A stretch of DNA of 64,000 bases from positions 25,703 to 89,702 of the forward strand of contig JANOMT010000008.1 in the NCBI GenBank assembly GCA_031420415.1, read 5' to 3'. The position numbers were made by a program, and so were the translations under genes. This DNA comes from JANYGA01 sp031420415 (GTDB taxonomy: Bacteria > Vulcanimicrobiota > Vulcanimicrobiia > Vulcanimicrobiales > Vulcanimicrobiaceae). Under the pieces are notes generated by a model. That model was not told the DNA's origin and ran no database searches. It was given only the letters and a program-made list of their open reading frames with translations. Positions 43,667 to 52,349 of this stretch are shown piece after piece (the stretch's first letter is position 1; each line of letters starts with the position of its first letter).

Positions 43667-44868
43667 CGCGTCGGCAAACGTTCGCTACTGATCGCCCATA
43701 CGAGTGCGACGAGGAGAAAATTCGCGACGAGCGAGCTGCCGCCGTACGAAAAGAACGGCAGCGTAATTCCCGTCAGCGGAAAGAGTCCGATCACGCCACC
43801 GATGATGATGAAGACTTGGAAGCCGAGGGTGGCCGCGAGACCCGTCGCGAGTAATTTCGCATAGAGATCGGGCTGCGCGCGCGCGACGCCGAGCGCGCGC
43901 ACGAGCACGAGGAGAAAGACCCCGATGAGGATCGCGCCGCCGAAAACGCCGAACTCTTCGCTCCACGCAGCGTAAATATAATCCGTACTCGCTTCGGGAA
44001 TATATCCCGGATGGCCGAGACCGTAGCCCGTTCCGAGCAGGCCGCCGGCAGCGAGCGAAAAGAGCCCCTGCAGTGCTTGATAGCCGTGGCCGAGCGGATC
44101 GGCGAACGGATCGCGCCACGCATCGAAACGCGCGATGACGTAGGGGTAATGTTTGACCGCCGCCCACATCGCGAGCGCGAAGGCGATGCCGCCGCCGACG
44201 ATGAGATCGATGCGGCGCGTCGCGACGTAGAGCATTGCGGCAAACGTCGCGAGCAGCAGCGATGCCATCCCGATATCGCGTTCGAAGACCAGAATGCCCA
44301 TCGAGGTCGCCCAGCCGACGAAGAGCGGCCCGAGATATTTCAAGTTCGAACGAATCGACCACGCGCGGGCGGCGGCAAGCACGTCGGCCGTTTCGGCGAG
44401 ATATCCCGCCATGAAAAGAACGATAAAGAGCTTGATCAATTCGACGGGTTCGTATTGGATGGGGCCGACGCGAATCCAAAGTTTCGCGCCGTTGACTTCC
44501 TGGCCGAAGACCGCGACGAATGCGAAGAGCACGACCGAACCGAGCACCCACACATACTTGAAGGCCGCGAAGCGACGGAATGTATCGAAGGCCGGTCCGA
44601 GCGCGGTCGCGAGGCCGAGCGAGACAAGGAGCCATATCTCTTGGCGATGCGCGAGATCGCTCGAAAGCCGCGCGACCGTCGCGAGACCGAGCGCGCTCAC
44701 GAGGACCGCAAGCGCAGGTAGAACGTCGTCGCGTCGCGCGTTCGTCGGCGCGCGCAAGACCCACGCGTACGACGCGATAACGAGAAGCGCGAGCACCCAC
44801 GGCGGACCGATTGCGCCCGCAGGGGCGAGCGAGAGCGCGAAGCCGCCGACCGCAAGCGCGATCGTCAT
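43648..44868 (-). CDS. rodA: FtsW/RodA/SpoVE family peptidoglycan polymerase
   Basis: A SEDS glycosyltransferase that polymerises lipid II during elongation or division. The 406-residue protein has about ten membrane helices and the key loops KLWIRVGPIQYEPVELIKLFIVLFMAGYL and GVIGLFPLTGITLPFFSYGGSSLVANF, with the essential Glu/Lys neighbourhood retained. ATG at 44868 was chosen; the upstream part has no good start after the pstP stop. It ends the fhaA-fhaB-pstP-rodA block. In actinobacteria pbpA, pknA and pknB follow, but here none does. Confidence 0.92.
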   Translation of the reverse strand: MTIALAVGGFALSLAPAGAIGPPWVLALLVIASYAWVLRAPTNARRDDVLPALAVLVSALGLATVARLSSDLAHRQEIWLLVSLGLATALGPAFDTFRRFAAFKYVWVLGSVVLFAFVAVFGQEVNGAKLWIRVGPIQYEPVELIKLFIVLFMAGYLAETADVLAAARAWSIRSNLKYLGPLFVGWATSMGILVFERDIGMASLLLATFAAMLYVATRRIDLIVGGGIAFALAMWAAVKHYPYVIARFDAWRDPFADPLGHGYQALQGLFSLAAGGLLGTGYGLGHPGYIPEASTDYIYAAWSEEFGVFGGAILIGVFLLVLVRALGVARAQPDLYAKLLATGLAATLGFQVFIIIGGVIGLFPLTGITLPFFSYGGSSLVANFLLVALVWAISSERLPTRQMAKT

Positions 44869-44884
44869 CGGCAAGAGGCGCGCA

Positions 44885-45790
44885 CTAACGAGCCGGAGTC
44901 GTTGCCGAAGTGGGATGATCGGGGTATCCGGAGCGCACCACGTAGGCACCGCCCATCAGCAACGCGAGGATCGCGACGACGGCGAGCGCCGCGCGAAGCG
45001 CACGTGGGAGCGCGAACGGCGTGTTCCCGCCGGCGCTCGGTGCGAGCAAGTCGCGACCGATCACGAACGTCCCGCTATCGAGATTGCCGCGCGATTTGAC
45101 CGTCGCGATCACACGCGCCACGACGTCGGCCGCGCGATCTTCCTCCGCGAGGACGCTCGTTAATTCGTCGCTCGAGATACAGCGATGGACGCCGTCCGTG
45201 CAGAGCACGAGTTGATCGCCCGGCAAGAGTTCGACGTGCGAGATCGACGCTTCGAGTTTCGCTTGCGTTCCGAGGCTCCGCCAGAGGAGACCGCGTAACC
45301 GCGGGCGTGCGGGCATCGACGATTTCGCACTCGACACGGCCGTGTCGGCGAACATCGCGTCGTCGGATGTGAGCGCTTCGAGCCGCCCCACGCGGAGCAT
45401 GTACGCACGCGCGTCGCCGACGTGACCGACGAAGGCATGACCGCCGACGATCATCACGGTCGTGAGCGACGTTCCGCTCCCCACGAAATCGTCGGTGCTC
45501 CCGCTCTGCGCGAAGAGGCGGCCGTTGGCGTGATCGAGCGCCGCGAGCAAGATCGCACGCAGAGCCGTCGGTGAAACGTTGCGCCCGAACGATCCGACAC
45601 GATGGCGCCGACGCAGATAATCGCGCACGGTTGCGAGCGCCAGCGGACCCGTCGCATTACCGCGCCCGACTTCGCCGAATCCATCGGCAACGGCGAAAAG
45701 CGTGACGCCCGGTGCGACGTTCTCGACGATGTGCGCGTCCCTCGTCGCTCCGACCATCAAGCCGAATTCGGTTCCGACCGCTACGTCCAC
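44885..45790 (-). CDS. PP2C-type Ser/Thr phosphatase with C-terminal membrane anchor (PstP/PrpC-like)
   Basis: The 301-residue protein has the PP2C metal motif FAVADGFGEVGRG, GTSLTTVMIVGGHAFVGHVGDARAYML and LVLCTDGVHRCIS, the standard catalytic order. A single transmembrane helix (LRAALAVVAILALLMGGAYVV) near residue 270 ends in a short outside tail, as in mycobacterial PstP. It likely removes phosphates from proteins modified by Hanks-type kinases, none of which is in the window. A GTG start overlaps fhaB by 10 bases. Confidence 0.9.
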   Translation of the reverse strand: MDVAVGTEFGLMVGATRDAHIVENVAPGVTLFAVADGFGEVGRGNATGPLALATVRDYLRRRHRVGSFGRNVSPTALRAILLAALDHANGRLFAQSGSTDDFVGSGTSLTTVMIVGGHAFVGHVGDARAYMLRVGRLEALTSDDAMFADTAVSSAKSSMPARPRLRGLLWRSLGTQAKLEASISHVELLPGDQLVLCTDGVHRCISSDELTSVLAEEDRAADVVARVIATVKSRGNLDSGTFVIGRDLLAPSAGGNTPFALPRALRAALAVVAILALLMGGAYVVRSGYPDHPTSATTPAR

Positions 45791-46200
45791 GCGCCGACTC
45801 CTCGAAAGACGATGCGCGTCGTGCCGACATCGATCTCGTCGCCGACGTGCAGGGCGACGGGCGCGTCGATCGGGCGCGCATTCACGAGCGTCCCGTTGCG
45901 ACTGTCGAGATCGCGGACGCAGAGCATGCCGTTGGAGAGGTCGATTCTTGCGTGCAACCGGCTCACTTGCGCGTCGTGGACGACGAGAGTCGCAGACGGC
46001 GTCCGACCGATCGTAATCGGGGCGGCATGACGGACCGTGCGCATCTCGCCATAATCCTCCACCGAGAGGATCACCGCCTGCATCGCAGGCACCCCATCTT
46101 CGCGGGCGCGACGCTTTCGCGGCAACGCGACGAGCAGCAACACCGCGAGCGCCGCGACGAGTTCGAGGCTCGCGACGCGCGAATGTCCGACGCCGCTCAC
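45781..46200 (-). CDS. Membrane-anchored FHA-domain protein (FhaB/FipA-like)
   Basis: The 139-residue protein has an N-terminal transmembrane helix (LELVAALAVLLLVALP) and one FHA domain: ITIGRTPSATLVVHDAQVSRLHARI and VRDLDSRNGTLVNARPI, with Arg, Ser, His and Asn that bind phosphothreonine. In mycobacteria FhaB links kinase signalling to septal and wall growth. Here it is flanked by FhaA-like and PP2C genes. Its start overlaps the fhaA stop by four bases. Confidence 0.9.
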   Translation of the reverse strand: MSGVGHSRVASLELVAALAVLLLVALPRKRRAREDGVPAMQAVILSVEDYGEMRTVRHAAPITIGRTPSATLVVHDAQVSRLHARIDLSNGMLCVRDLDSRNGTLVNARPIDAPVALHVGDEIDVGTTRIVFRGVGAWT

Positions 46201-46853
46201 GCGACCCCCACGACGACGAGTTCGCTATCGCCGATCATCAAGAGATCGCCGAGTCCGAGCGTGCCTCGCGCGACCGGCGCGCCGTTGTGGATCGTACCGT
46301 TCGCGCTCCCGAGATCCGCGAAATGCGATGCGCCGTCGATCGCGAGATGGCGTCGCGAAACACGCGGATCGACGATTACCAAGTCGCACGTGGGATCGCG
46401 GCCGATCGTGAGCGCTCGATCGAGCGGGAGTTCGGCGCCGAGCGGGATGCCACGCCGAACGCGAAGGGCGAGCCGCGCCGGTTCCTCGAGCGCCTCGGTC
46501 ACGATCGTCACGGTTCCGCTCGCGACGCCGGAATCGCGTTCCGCAACGACGTCGGGCGGGCTCTGGGGTTGGCCGGAAAGCTCGGAGAGACGCGCGAGCA
46601 TCGCGGCCCACTGCATCTGCAAGTAAGGAATATCCGATGCGAATCGCGCGTGATCGACGACGCTGAGTCGCACGTGGAAACGCCTGCCCGCACGACCACT
46701 CGTTGCGGCACCCGACTCGAATGCGGCGACGAGTTTGCGCGCGATCTGAACGGGCTCGATCGGCGTGGGAAACGCGACCGCAAACGCGCGATCGACCGTC
46801 GTCGCACAGACGGCTTCGAGGCGCTCGAGCATCGCGAAGAGCGTGCCGCTCAC
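46197..46853 (-). CDS. FhaA-like protein (DUF3662 + FHA)
   Basis: The 218-residue protein has an N-terminal DUF3662-type domain (ATTVDRAFAVAFPTPIEPVQIARKLVAAFE) and a C-terminal FHA domain (LTIGRDPTCDLVIVDPRVSRRHLAI and LGSANGTIHNGAPV). Mycobacterial FhaA is longer, with a linker, and binds phosphorylated MviN and wall-synthesis proteins. The short linker here brings the domains close. It starts nine bases after rsmB. Confidence 0.9.
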   Translation of the reverse strand: MSGTLFAMLERLEAVCATTVDRAFAVAFPTPIEPVQIARKLVAAFESGAATSGRAGRRFHVRLSVVDHARFASDIPYLQMQWAAMLARLSELSGQPQSPPDVVAERDSGVASGTVTIVTEALEEPARLALRVRRGIPLGAELPLDRALTIGRDPTCDLVIVDPRVSRRHLAIDGASHFADLGSANGTIHNGAPVARGTLGLGDLLMIGDSELVVVGVA

Positions 46854-46862
46854 GATGTACGG

Positions 46863-48260
46863 TTAGCCGACGCGCACGAGCGTCGCGATAAAGAATCCAT
46901 CTCGTCCATCGACGCCTGCCGGAACGACGACGTCCCCATCGCGCGCGAACGATGCGTAGCGCTCGGGCAACGCCGCGCGCGCAAACGCGGAATTCTCCGC
47001 GAGAAACGCATCGACGACGGCGCGCCCTTCGCGCACGTCGCTCGAGCAAACACTATACGTGAGCCGCCCACCGGAAAGCGTGCGCGCTGCGGCCGAGCGA
47101 AGGAGTTCGCCCTGCACGATCGCGAGCCGCTCGCCATCGCCCGGCGTCTTGCGCCAGCGCGCCTCGGGATGACGACCGATGATCCCCGTACCCGAACACG
47201 GCGCATCGAGCAACACCGCGTGCGCCGCAACCTCCGTCGCCGCCGTGCGCGCGTCGCCGGTGACGATGCCGACGTCCGCGACGCCGCAGCGTTCCAGGGT
47301 CTCGCGCAAGACGCGAATCTTGCGGTCGTCGATCTCGACGCAGACGAGGTTTCCCGTACCGCCGAGACGTGCGGCGATTTGCACGGTCTTATTTCCGCGG
47401 CCGCTACACATTTCGAGAATCGTTTCGCCGGGCATGGGATCGAGCAGATCGACGACCATCGCCGCAGCCTCGCCTTGAACGCTCCAACGACCGTGCGGAT
47501 CGTCCCCGAGCGCACCGGCATCGACGATGAGCGATTCCGGTACGTAGGGCGATCGTACGACGTCGATGCCGCGTGCGACGAGTTCCTCGAGGACCGTTGG
47601 GACGTCGCTCCGCAGACCGTTGACGCGGATCGCGTGCTGCGGTGCGAGATTGACGCCCGCCATCGCGGCTTCGGCGACGTCGGGATAGCTCGCGACGTAC
47701 TGACCCGCGATCCACGACGGCATCGAATATTTGGTCCCGAAGTAATCGTTTTGGTTCTTAAACGTATCGATCGCGAGTTCGGGCGCGCCGTCGGCGATCA
47801 TGCGTCGCAACACGGCGTTGACGAGCCCTGCGGTGCCCTTGTGGCCGTGCTTCCACGCGAGGTTGACCGTCTCGGAAACGGCGGCGTGATCGTCGACGCC
47901 CGACATGAAGCGGAGTTGGTACACCCCGATGCGCAAAACTTCGGCGATGGCGATCGTGACGGGCCGTTCGCGCTCGTTGAGATACGGAGCGAGGTAGTAA
48001 TCGATAAGACGTCGCCATTTGATCGAGCCGTATGCGATTTCGGCTGCGAACCCACGATCGCGACCATCGAGTTCGGCGCGTCGAGCGCGGACGTCGAAGG
48101 CGGCTTGCGCGCCGCGCTTCTCCTCACCGAAAACGTCGCTGACGACCTGGAATGCGACTTCGCGCGCCGCAAGCTTGGGATCGACGGGAATCGGGCGCGA
48201 CTCGTGCCGCGGCGCGGCCGGGTCACGGCGCACGATGCCTGAGCGGGGGGCGCGTTTCAC
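46863..48260 (-). CDS. rsmB: 16S rRNA m5C967 methyltransferase
   Basis: RsmB methylates C967 of 16S rRNA. The 465-residue protein has the N-terminal NusB-like domain (AREVAFQVVSDVFGEEKRG...) and a C-terminal SAM methyltransferase: ILEMCSGRGNKTVQIA (SAM loop), VLLDAPCSGTGIIGRHPEARWR (first Cys) and LTYSVCSSDVREG (catalytic Cys; YSTCS usual). GTG at 48260 overlaps the fmt stop (GTGA). The order def-fmt-rsmB is conserved in many bacteria and commonly leads into a PP2C phosphatase and PknB-type kinase. Confidence 0.95.
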   Translation of the reverse strand: MKRAPRSGIVRRDPAAPRHESRPIPVDPKLAAREVAFQVVSDVFGEEKRGAQAAFDVRARRAELDGRDRGFAAEIAYGSIKWRRLIDYYLAPYLNERERPVTIAIAEVLRIGVYQLRFMSGVDDHAAVSETVNLAWKHGHKGTAGLVNAVLRRMIADGAPELAIDTFKNQNDYFGTKYSMPSWIAGQYVASYPDVAEAAMAGVNLAPQHAIRVNGLRSDVPTVLEELVARGIDVVRSPYVPESLIVDAGALGDDPHGRWSVQGEAAAMVVDLLDPMPGETILEMCSGRGNKTVQIAARLGGTGNLVCVEIDDRKIRVLRETLERCGVADVGIVTGDARTAATEVAAHAVLLDAPCSGTGIIGRHPEARWRKTPGDGERLAIVQGELLRSAAARTLSGGRLTYSVCSSDVREGRAVVDAFLAENSAFARAALPERYASFARDGDVVVPAGVDGRDGFFIATLVRVG

Positions 48261-49198
48261 GACGGTTGCCCGATGACGGCCCGCGCGGCGACCGACGCGC
48301 GATATGCCACACCCGACATGACCCCGCGGTTCGGCGGCACGAGCCGCTCGACGACGATCCGCTGGCCATCCCCGCAGGCGATGGCGAGCTCCGTCGGATC
48401 GTCGGTTGGCTGCGCGAGCCGGGCGAACAAAATCTTCACGAGTTCCGATTCGCCATCGATGCTCGCGCGCGCTCCCGGTTGCGGCGAGAGCGACCGGACG
48501 TGATCGATAACGCGGCGCGCAGGCCAGCTCCAATCCACGAGCGCGTCATCCTTCTGCAGCGGTCGGGTAAGCGTCCGCGTGGCATCTTCCGCACAGCCGA
48601 GGTCGTTTTGCGGCGTTCGCACGAGCGTTCCGGCGAGGGCCTGCGCGGTCGCGCGGCCGAGCATCTCCGCCCCGAGTTCGGCAAAGCGGTCATGGAGCTC
48701 GCCGTACGTCACCAGCGCCCCGATCGCGCGCGCTTCTTGCAGCACGACGTCGCCCGTGTCCATGCCCGCATCCATCGCAATGATCGACACGCCGCCCTTC
48801 GCGATGCCGTCGCGAAGTTGTGCCTGAAGCGGCGTCGCTCCGCGATAGCACGGCAAGAGGCTCGGATGAACGTTGAGGGCGCCGAGGCGCGGCAGATCGA
48901 GCACGGCTTGCGGCACGATCTTCCCATACGACGCCACGGCATAGAGATCGGCTTCGATCCCCGAAAGCGTGGTCAAAGCATCGCGCATCCGTTCGGGTTC
49001 GATCGTGGCGATGCCGAGTTCGATCGCGGCGACCTTCACGGCGGTCGCGCGGAGTTTGTGGCCGCGTCCCGCCGGTCGATCGGGTTGCGTCACCACGAGT
49101 ACGCAGTCCAGCACGGCTGCGAACGCGCGCAAAGCCGGAACCGCAAATTCGCTCGTTCCAAAGAAAACGCCGCGCGCACGCGCGGGAGCGCTAGACAG
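48257..49198 (-). CDS. fmt: Methionyl-tRNA formyltransferase (non-canonical start)
   Basis: Fmt formylates initiator Met-tRNA using 10-formyl-THF. The protein has VFFGTSEFAVPALRAF, VASYGKIVPQAVLDLPRLGALNVHPSLLPCYRGATPLQAQL (catalytic His/Asp/Asn block) and IIAMDAGMDTGDVVLQ. Length from 49198 is 313 residues, as expected. However, no ATG, GTG or TTG exists in frame at or near the right place. A CTG overlapping the def stop (49198) is the best candidate; a sequence error would be the other explanation. Confidence 0.9.
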   Translation of the reverse strand: MSSAPARARGVFFGTSEFAVPALRAFAAVLDCVLVVTQPDRPAGRGHKLRATAVKVAAIELGIATIEPERMRDALTTLSGIEADLYAVASYGKIVPQAVLDLPRLGALNVHPSLLPCYRGATPLQAQLRDGIAKGGVSIIAMDAGMDTGDVVLQEARAIGALVTYGELHDRFAELGAEMLGRATAQALAGTLVRTPQNDLGCAEDATRTLTRPLQKDDALVDWSWPARRVIDHVRSLSPQPGARASIDGESELVKILFARLAQPTDDPTELAIACGDGQRIVVERLVPPNRGVMSGVAYRASVAARAVIGQPS

Positions 49199-49763
49199 TT
49201 GCCGCTTGGGCGTTGTTCGCGAGCGCCTCGCCCTCGGCTTCGGCTTGGGCGAGCGCTTCTTTTTCTTCTTCCGTTGCGGCCGGTCGGATGTTCTTTGCTT
49301 TATCGATGTAAAGAACGCCGTCGAGATGATCCATCTCGTGTTGGAGACAGCGCCCGAAGAGGTTCGTACCCTCGAGCTCGATCTTCTTCCCATCACGATC
49401 GAGGCCGGTGCAAACGACACGTTCGAAGCGCGTCAGATCGCCGATCATCCCGACGACGGAGAGGCAGCCTTCGATCGATTCGATTTCGCCTTCGGTGACG
49501 GTGAATTTCGGATTTACGACGACGAAGGGTCCGTGGTCGTCATCGTCATCCTGAAGGTCGACGACGAAGAGGCGTTTCCCGATATTGACTTGGGGCGCCG
49601 CGAGCCCGATGCCCGGGGCGTGGTACATCGTCTCGAACATATCGTCGATGAGTTGCTGGAAGAGCGGGTCCCCAAGCTCGTCCATAGACACCCTTTTGGC
49701 GACTTTGCGAAGCGTGGGATGCCCGTCTTGAATGATTTCACGGATGTACGACACGATCGCCAT
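49191..49763 (-). CDS. def: Peptide deformylase
   Basis: Def removes the formyl group that Fmt adds. The 190-residue protein has all three metal motifs: GIGLAAPQVNIGKR, EGCLSVVG (metal Cys) and QHEMDHLDGVLY (two metal His and catalytic Glu). The C-terminal tail is Glu/Ala-rich. A DDDDDH stretch precedes the second motif, more acidic than usual. The def stop overlaps the likely fmt start. Confidence 0.96.
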   Translation of the reverse strand: MAIVSYIREIIQDGHPTLRKVAKRVSMDELGDPLFQQLIDDMFETMYHAPGIGLAAPQVNIGKRLFVVDLQDDDDDHGPFVVVNPKFTVTEGEIESIEGCLSVVGMIGDLTRFERVVCTGLDRDGKKIELEGTNLFGRCLQHEMDHLDGVLYIDKAKNIRPAATEEEKEALAQAEAEGEALANNAQAATV

Positions 49764-49828
49764 TATAACCCGACTCGTCTAGAGCTCGTTCCGCCCTCCC
49801 GGAAATTCGCAAGGCGAGGCATCCGACT

Positions 49829-50503
49829 TCACCGACCGCCTTCGAGCGGCAACGAGACACGCGCGATCGCCGTGCCGTTCGGCGACCGTAGCTCCAGGCC
49901 CGCGAACGCCTCCGGAGTTTCGATCGCGAGGACGCTCGTTTGCCCCCGCGATACGAAGCGTTCGGGACGTTCCCGCGCCGCAGCGCCTTCTCGCGTCGTC
50001 ACGGCGATGCGAAACGACGTGTCGATGCCGCGCGCGATCACCTCGTACCAACGGCCACGCCGATCGTACACGACTTTTGCATCGACGCGCGCGCCACCGA
50101 TCGCCTGCAATTGAGCGTGTGCGAAGTGGCTCGTCACGATCGCCGCAAAAAAAACATCGTCATCGTGCAGCGCGTGCCGTTGCTGGATATCGAGCGCACC
50201 GAGCACGCCGACCGCGAGGGCGAGAACGGCTGCGACCGCGAGCGCGCGAATCGACGTGATGCGTGAGATGGGTCGCACCGCGTGACGTCGGCGCGCGAGA
50301 CGGCGTAACGCATCGGCCGAAAGCACGGGCGATGGAAATTCCGTAACGACCATCGCGGCGACGGTCGCTTCCTGGGCACCGAGCTCGCTCGCGCATGACG
50401 AACACCAATCGACGTGCGCGTCGATTTCGTCAAGACGATCGGTATCGAGCATGCCCAAGGCGTATGCAGCGAGATCCTCGAGCGGGTGATCGGCTGCGCT
50501 CAT
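49829..50503 (-). CDS. Membrane anti-sigma factor (ZAS/RskA-like)
   Basis: The 224-residue protein has an N-terminal zinc anti-sigma domain with HVDWCSSCASELGA (His-x3-Cys-x2-Cys), one transmembrane helix (LAVAAVLALAVGVLGAL, about residue 90-108) and an outer domain of about 110 residues like RskA-type regulators. It should hold the adjacent ECF sigma factor at the membrane. The start overlaps the sigma stop by four bases (ATGA). Confidence 0.88.
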   Translation of the reverse strand: MSAADHPLEDLAAYALGMLDTDRLDEIDAHVDWCSSCASELGAQEATVAAMVVTEFPSPVLSADALRRLARRRHAVRPISRITSIRALAVAAVLALAVGVLGALDIQQRHALHDDDVFFAAIVTSHFAHAQLQAIGGARVDAKVVYDRRGRWYEVIARGIDTSFRIAVTTREGAAARERPERFVSRGQTSVLAIETPEAFAGLELRSPNGTAIARVSLPLEGGR

Positions 50504-51042
50504 CCGCCCGCCTTAACGGCGAAAAAACTCGCCAGTTTCTGGAGACCGGCTGCGACCCGACTCTTGACCGTACCCAGCGGAAGCCCGAGCTCGCTCGAAA
50601 TTTCACTTTGCGAGCGATCGCCGAAATACGCGAGTTCGACGACCGCGCGTTGCGCGTCGGGGAGCTCGCGAAGCGCCTCGCGCAGCCGCCGCAATTCGAC
50701 GTGATCGATTGCGGCAAACTCCGCGGAATCGTCGACGGTCAAACGCATCGCGCGCACGTCGATCGTATGTCGGCGTGCGGCCTTGCGTTTGCGCGCCAGC
50801 GCCTCATTGCGGACGCACACGATGAAATACGCACGAAGGGCCCCACGTTCGAGTCGATACGATTCCTTGGAGAGCCAGACGCGCAGAACGACATCGTGAA
50901 CGCAATCTTCGGCGTCGCTTTCGCAGCCGAGCGCCGAGCGCGCGACCGCGCACAGCAGTGCGAAATAGAGAGAATACACACGATCGAGTGCCCGCGGATC
51001 TCGATCGTCGAAGGCACGTTCGAGTTCGCGGGCCTCGTCCAC
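50500..51042 (-). CDS. ECF-family RNA polymerase sigma factor
   Basis: The 180-residue protein has sigma region 2 (LDRVYSLYFALLCAVARSALGCESDAEDCVHDVVLRVW) and region 4 (LRELPDAQRAVVELAYFGDRSQSEISSELGLPLGTVKSRV), close to SigK-type ECF sigmas. GTG at 51042 gives a four-base gap from the metallophosphoesterase gene. The target promoter is unknown; autoregulation of this operon is likely. Confidence 0.92.
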   Translation of the reverse strand: MDEARELERAFDDRDPRALDRVYSLYFALLCAVARSALGCESDAEDCVHDVVLRVWLSKESYRLERGALRAYFIVCVRNEALARKRKAARRHTIDVRAMRLTVDDSAEFAAIDHVELRRLREALRELPDAQRAVVELAYFGDRSQSEISSELGLPLGTVKSRVAAGLQKLASFFAVKAGG

Positions 51043-51046
51043 GGTT

Positions 51047-51925
51047 TCAGGCGAGAGTCGACTCGTCGACCACGGTCTCACCCGACGTCAGTTTGACACT
51101 TCGATAGCCGAGCATTCCCAAGAGCCGATCTTTGGGTACGAGTAATGGCCCCGGCTTTTCGGCCGTGCCGGGAGCGGGTTGCGGATATGCCGTCGCATTC
51201 GCCGTGTGGAACGTGATGTTACCCTCCGTATGCGAGATGACTTGATGGATGTGGCCGTTGAGGACGGTCACCGCAGAGAAACGTGAGAGCAACGCCAGCG
51301 CCTTCGCGCCGTCTTCCGTCGTCCAGCCCCATTGCGGATAGAGCGCGTAGAGCGGCACGTGGCCGAAGACGACGATCGGCGTGTCGCGCTTCTGGCCGCG
51401 TAAGTCGCTCTCGAGCCACGCCAGTTGTTCCGTACCGAGCAAACCCATCTTCTCGAAATTAAAAACGTTCACCACTGAAACGAAATGCACGCCCTCACGG
51501 TCGAACGACGACCATCCGCCCGTCCCTTTCGGCGCACCGAAAGCGGCGAAGTATGCCTGCGTTCCGCCGATGACGTCGTGTTCGCCCGGCAACACGACGA
51601 GGGGCGCACGTAGGCGGCCCAAGATCTGCTTCGCATCGTCGAATTGAGCCGGTTTGGAGAGATGCGTGACGTCGCCCGTGTGGACGACGAAGTTGGGCTG
51701 CACCGGCATCGCGTTGATGCGATCGACGGCCACGTTCAACGTTGCCGCGACGTCGTCGTTCGCCGGTTGGTGAAAGCCGATGTGGCTGTCGCTGATCTGC
51801 ACGAAGCCGATGCTTCGCGCCGTCGCTCCCGCCGCGAGCGGCACCATCGTGCCTGCCGCACCGAGCGAGAAGGCGATACCGGTTCCCGTCCAGCCGACGT
51901 GTTCGAGAAAGCGCGATCGATTCAT
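51047..51925 (-). CDS. Secreted calcineurin-like metallophosphoesterase
   Basis: The 292-residue protein has an N-terminal signal-like segment and the metallophosphoesterase motifs in order: QISDSHIGFH (D-x-H), VVHTGDVTHL (GD), LPGEHDVIGG (usual GNHD, here GEHD), VVFGHVPLYA and VLNGHIHQVIS. It should bind two metals and cleave a phosphoester outside the cytoplasm; substrate unknown. ATG at 51925 follows AAGGGA and overlaps the cupredoxin stop. Confidence 0.88.
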   Translation of the reverse strand: MNRSRFLEHVGWTGTGIAFSLGAAGTMVPLAAGATARSIGFVQISDSHIGFHQPANDDVAATLNVAVDRINAMPVQPNFVVHTGDVTHLSKPAQFDDAKQILGRLRAPLVVLPGEHDVIGGTQAYFAAFGAPKGTGGWSSFDREGVHFVSVVNVFNFEKMGLLGTEQLAWLESDLRGQKRDTPIVVFGHVPLYALYPQWGWTTEDGAKALALLSRFSAVTVLNGHIHQVISHTEGNITFHTANATAYPQPAPGTAEKPGPLLVPKDRLLGMLGYRSVKLTSGETVVDESTLA

Positions 51926-52284
51926 AGGTTCCCTTTCGAAGCGGTGAGAGGGCGAACGATGATGAGGCCCTTCATGTAAGGATGCAATTCGCAAAGATAT
52001 TCATACGTGCCAACGGTCGTGAAAACGTGCGACCACGACTCGTGGGCATCTAGGCCCGCCGAATCAAACGATTTGTCGACGGCGGAGAGGGTATGCGCTT
52101 CATCGTCGTCGTTGATGACGGTCACGCTGGTTCCGGCTGCGATCGTCAGCGTCTTGGGGACGAAGGCGAAACCGTGCATGTGGATGATCGCCTTCGTCGT
52201 CGTCGACGACGGTAACGGCGCGGGCGAAGGTGTTGCTGAGGCCACGAGCGCGATGGCGAGGGCCATTACGGGTGTATGCGACAT
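51922..52284 (-). CDS. Secreted cupredoxin (plastocyanin-like)
   Basis: The 120-residue protein has a signal peptide (MALAIALVASATPSP) and a single-domain blue-copper fold. Copper ligands are present: His in DEAHTLS, then Cys, His and Met in YEYLCELHPYMKG. FAFVPKTLTIAAGTSVTVIND is the usual strand before the first ligand. It probably carries electrons or copper in the periplasm or cell surface. It heads the four-gene operon cupredoxin, phosphoesterase, sigma, anti-sigma. Confidence 0.9.
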   Translation of the reverse strand: MSHTPVMALAIALVASATPSPAPLPSSTTTKAIIHMHGFAFVPKTLTIAAGTSVTVINDDDEAHTLSAVDKSFDSAGLDAHESWSHVFTTVGTYEYLCELHPYMKGLIIVRPLTASKGNL

Positions 52285-52349
52285 GCCATTGTATGCGCGA
52301 CTCGATCATTCGGATCTGTTCTGCGGCAATTTTTTATTGTGTGCCGGAT

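Noticed and set aside
46287..48242. A 651-codon plus-strand open frame
   Set aside because: It is exactly antisense to rsmB, fhaA and fhaB, is extremely Arg/Asp-rich and has no motif; long antisense frames are expected in high-GC DNA.
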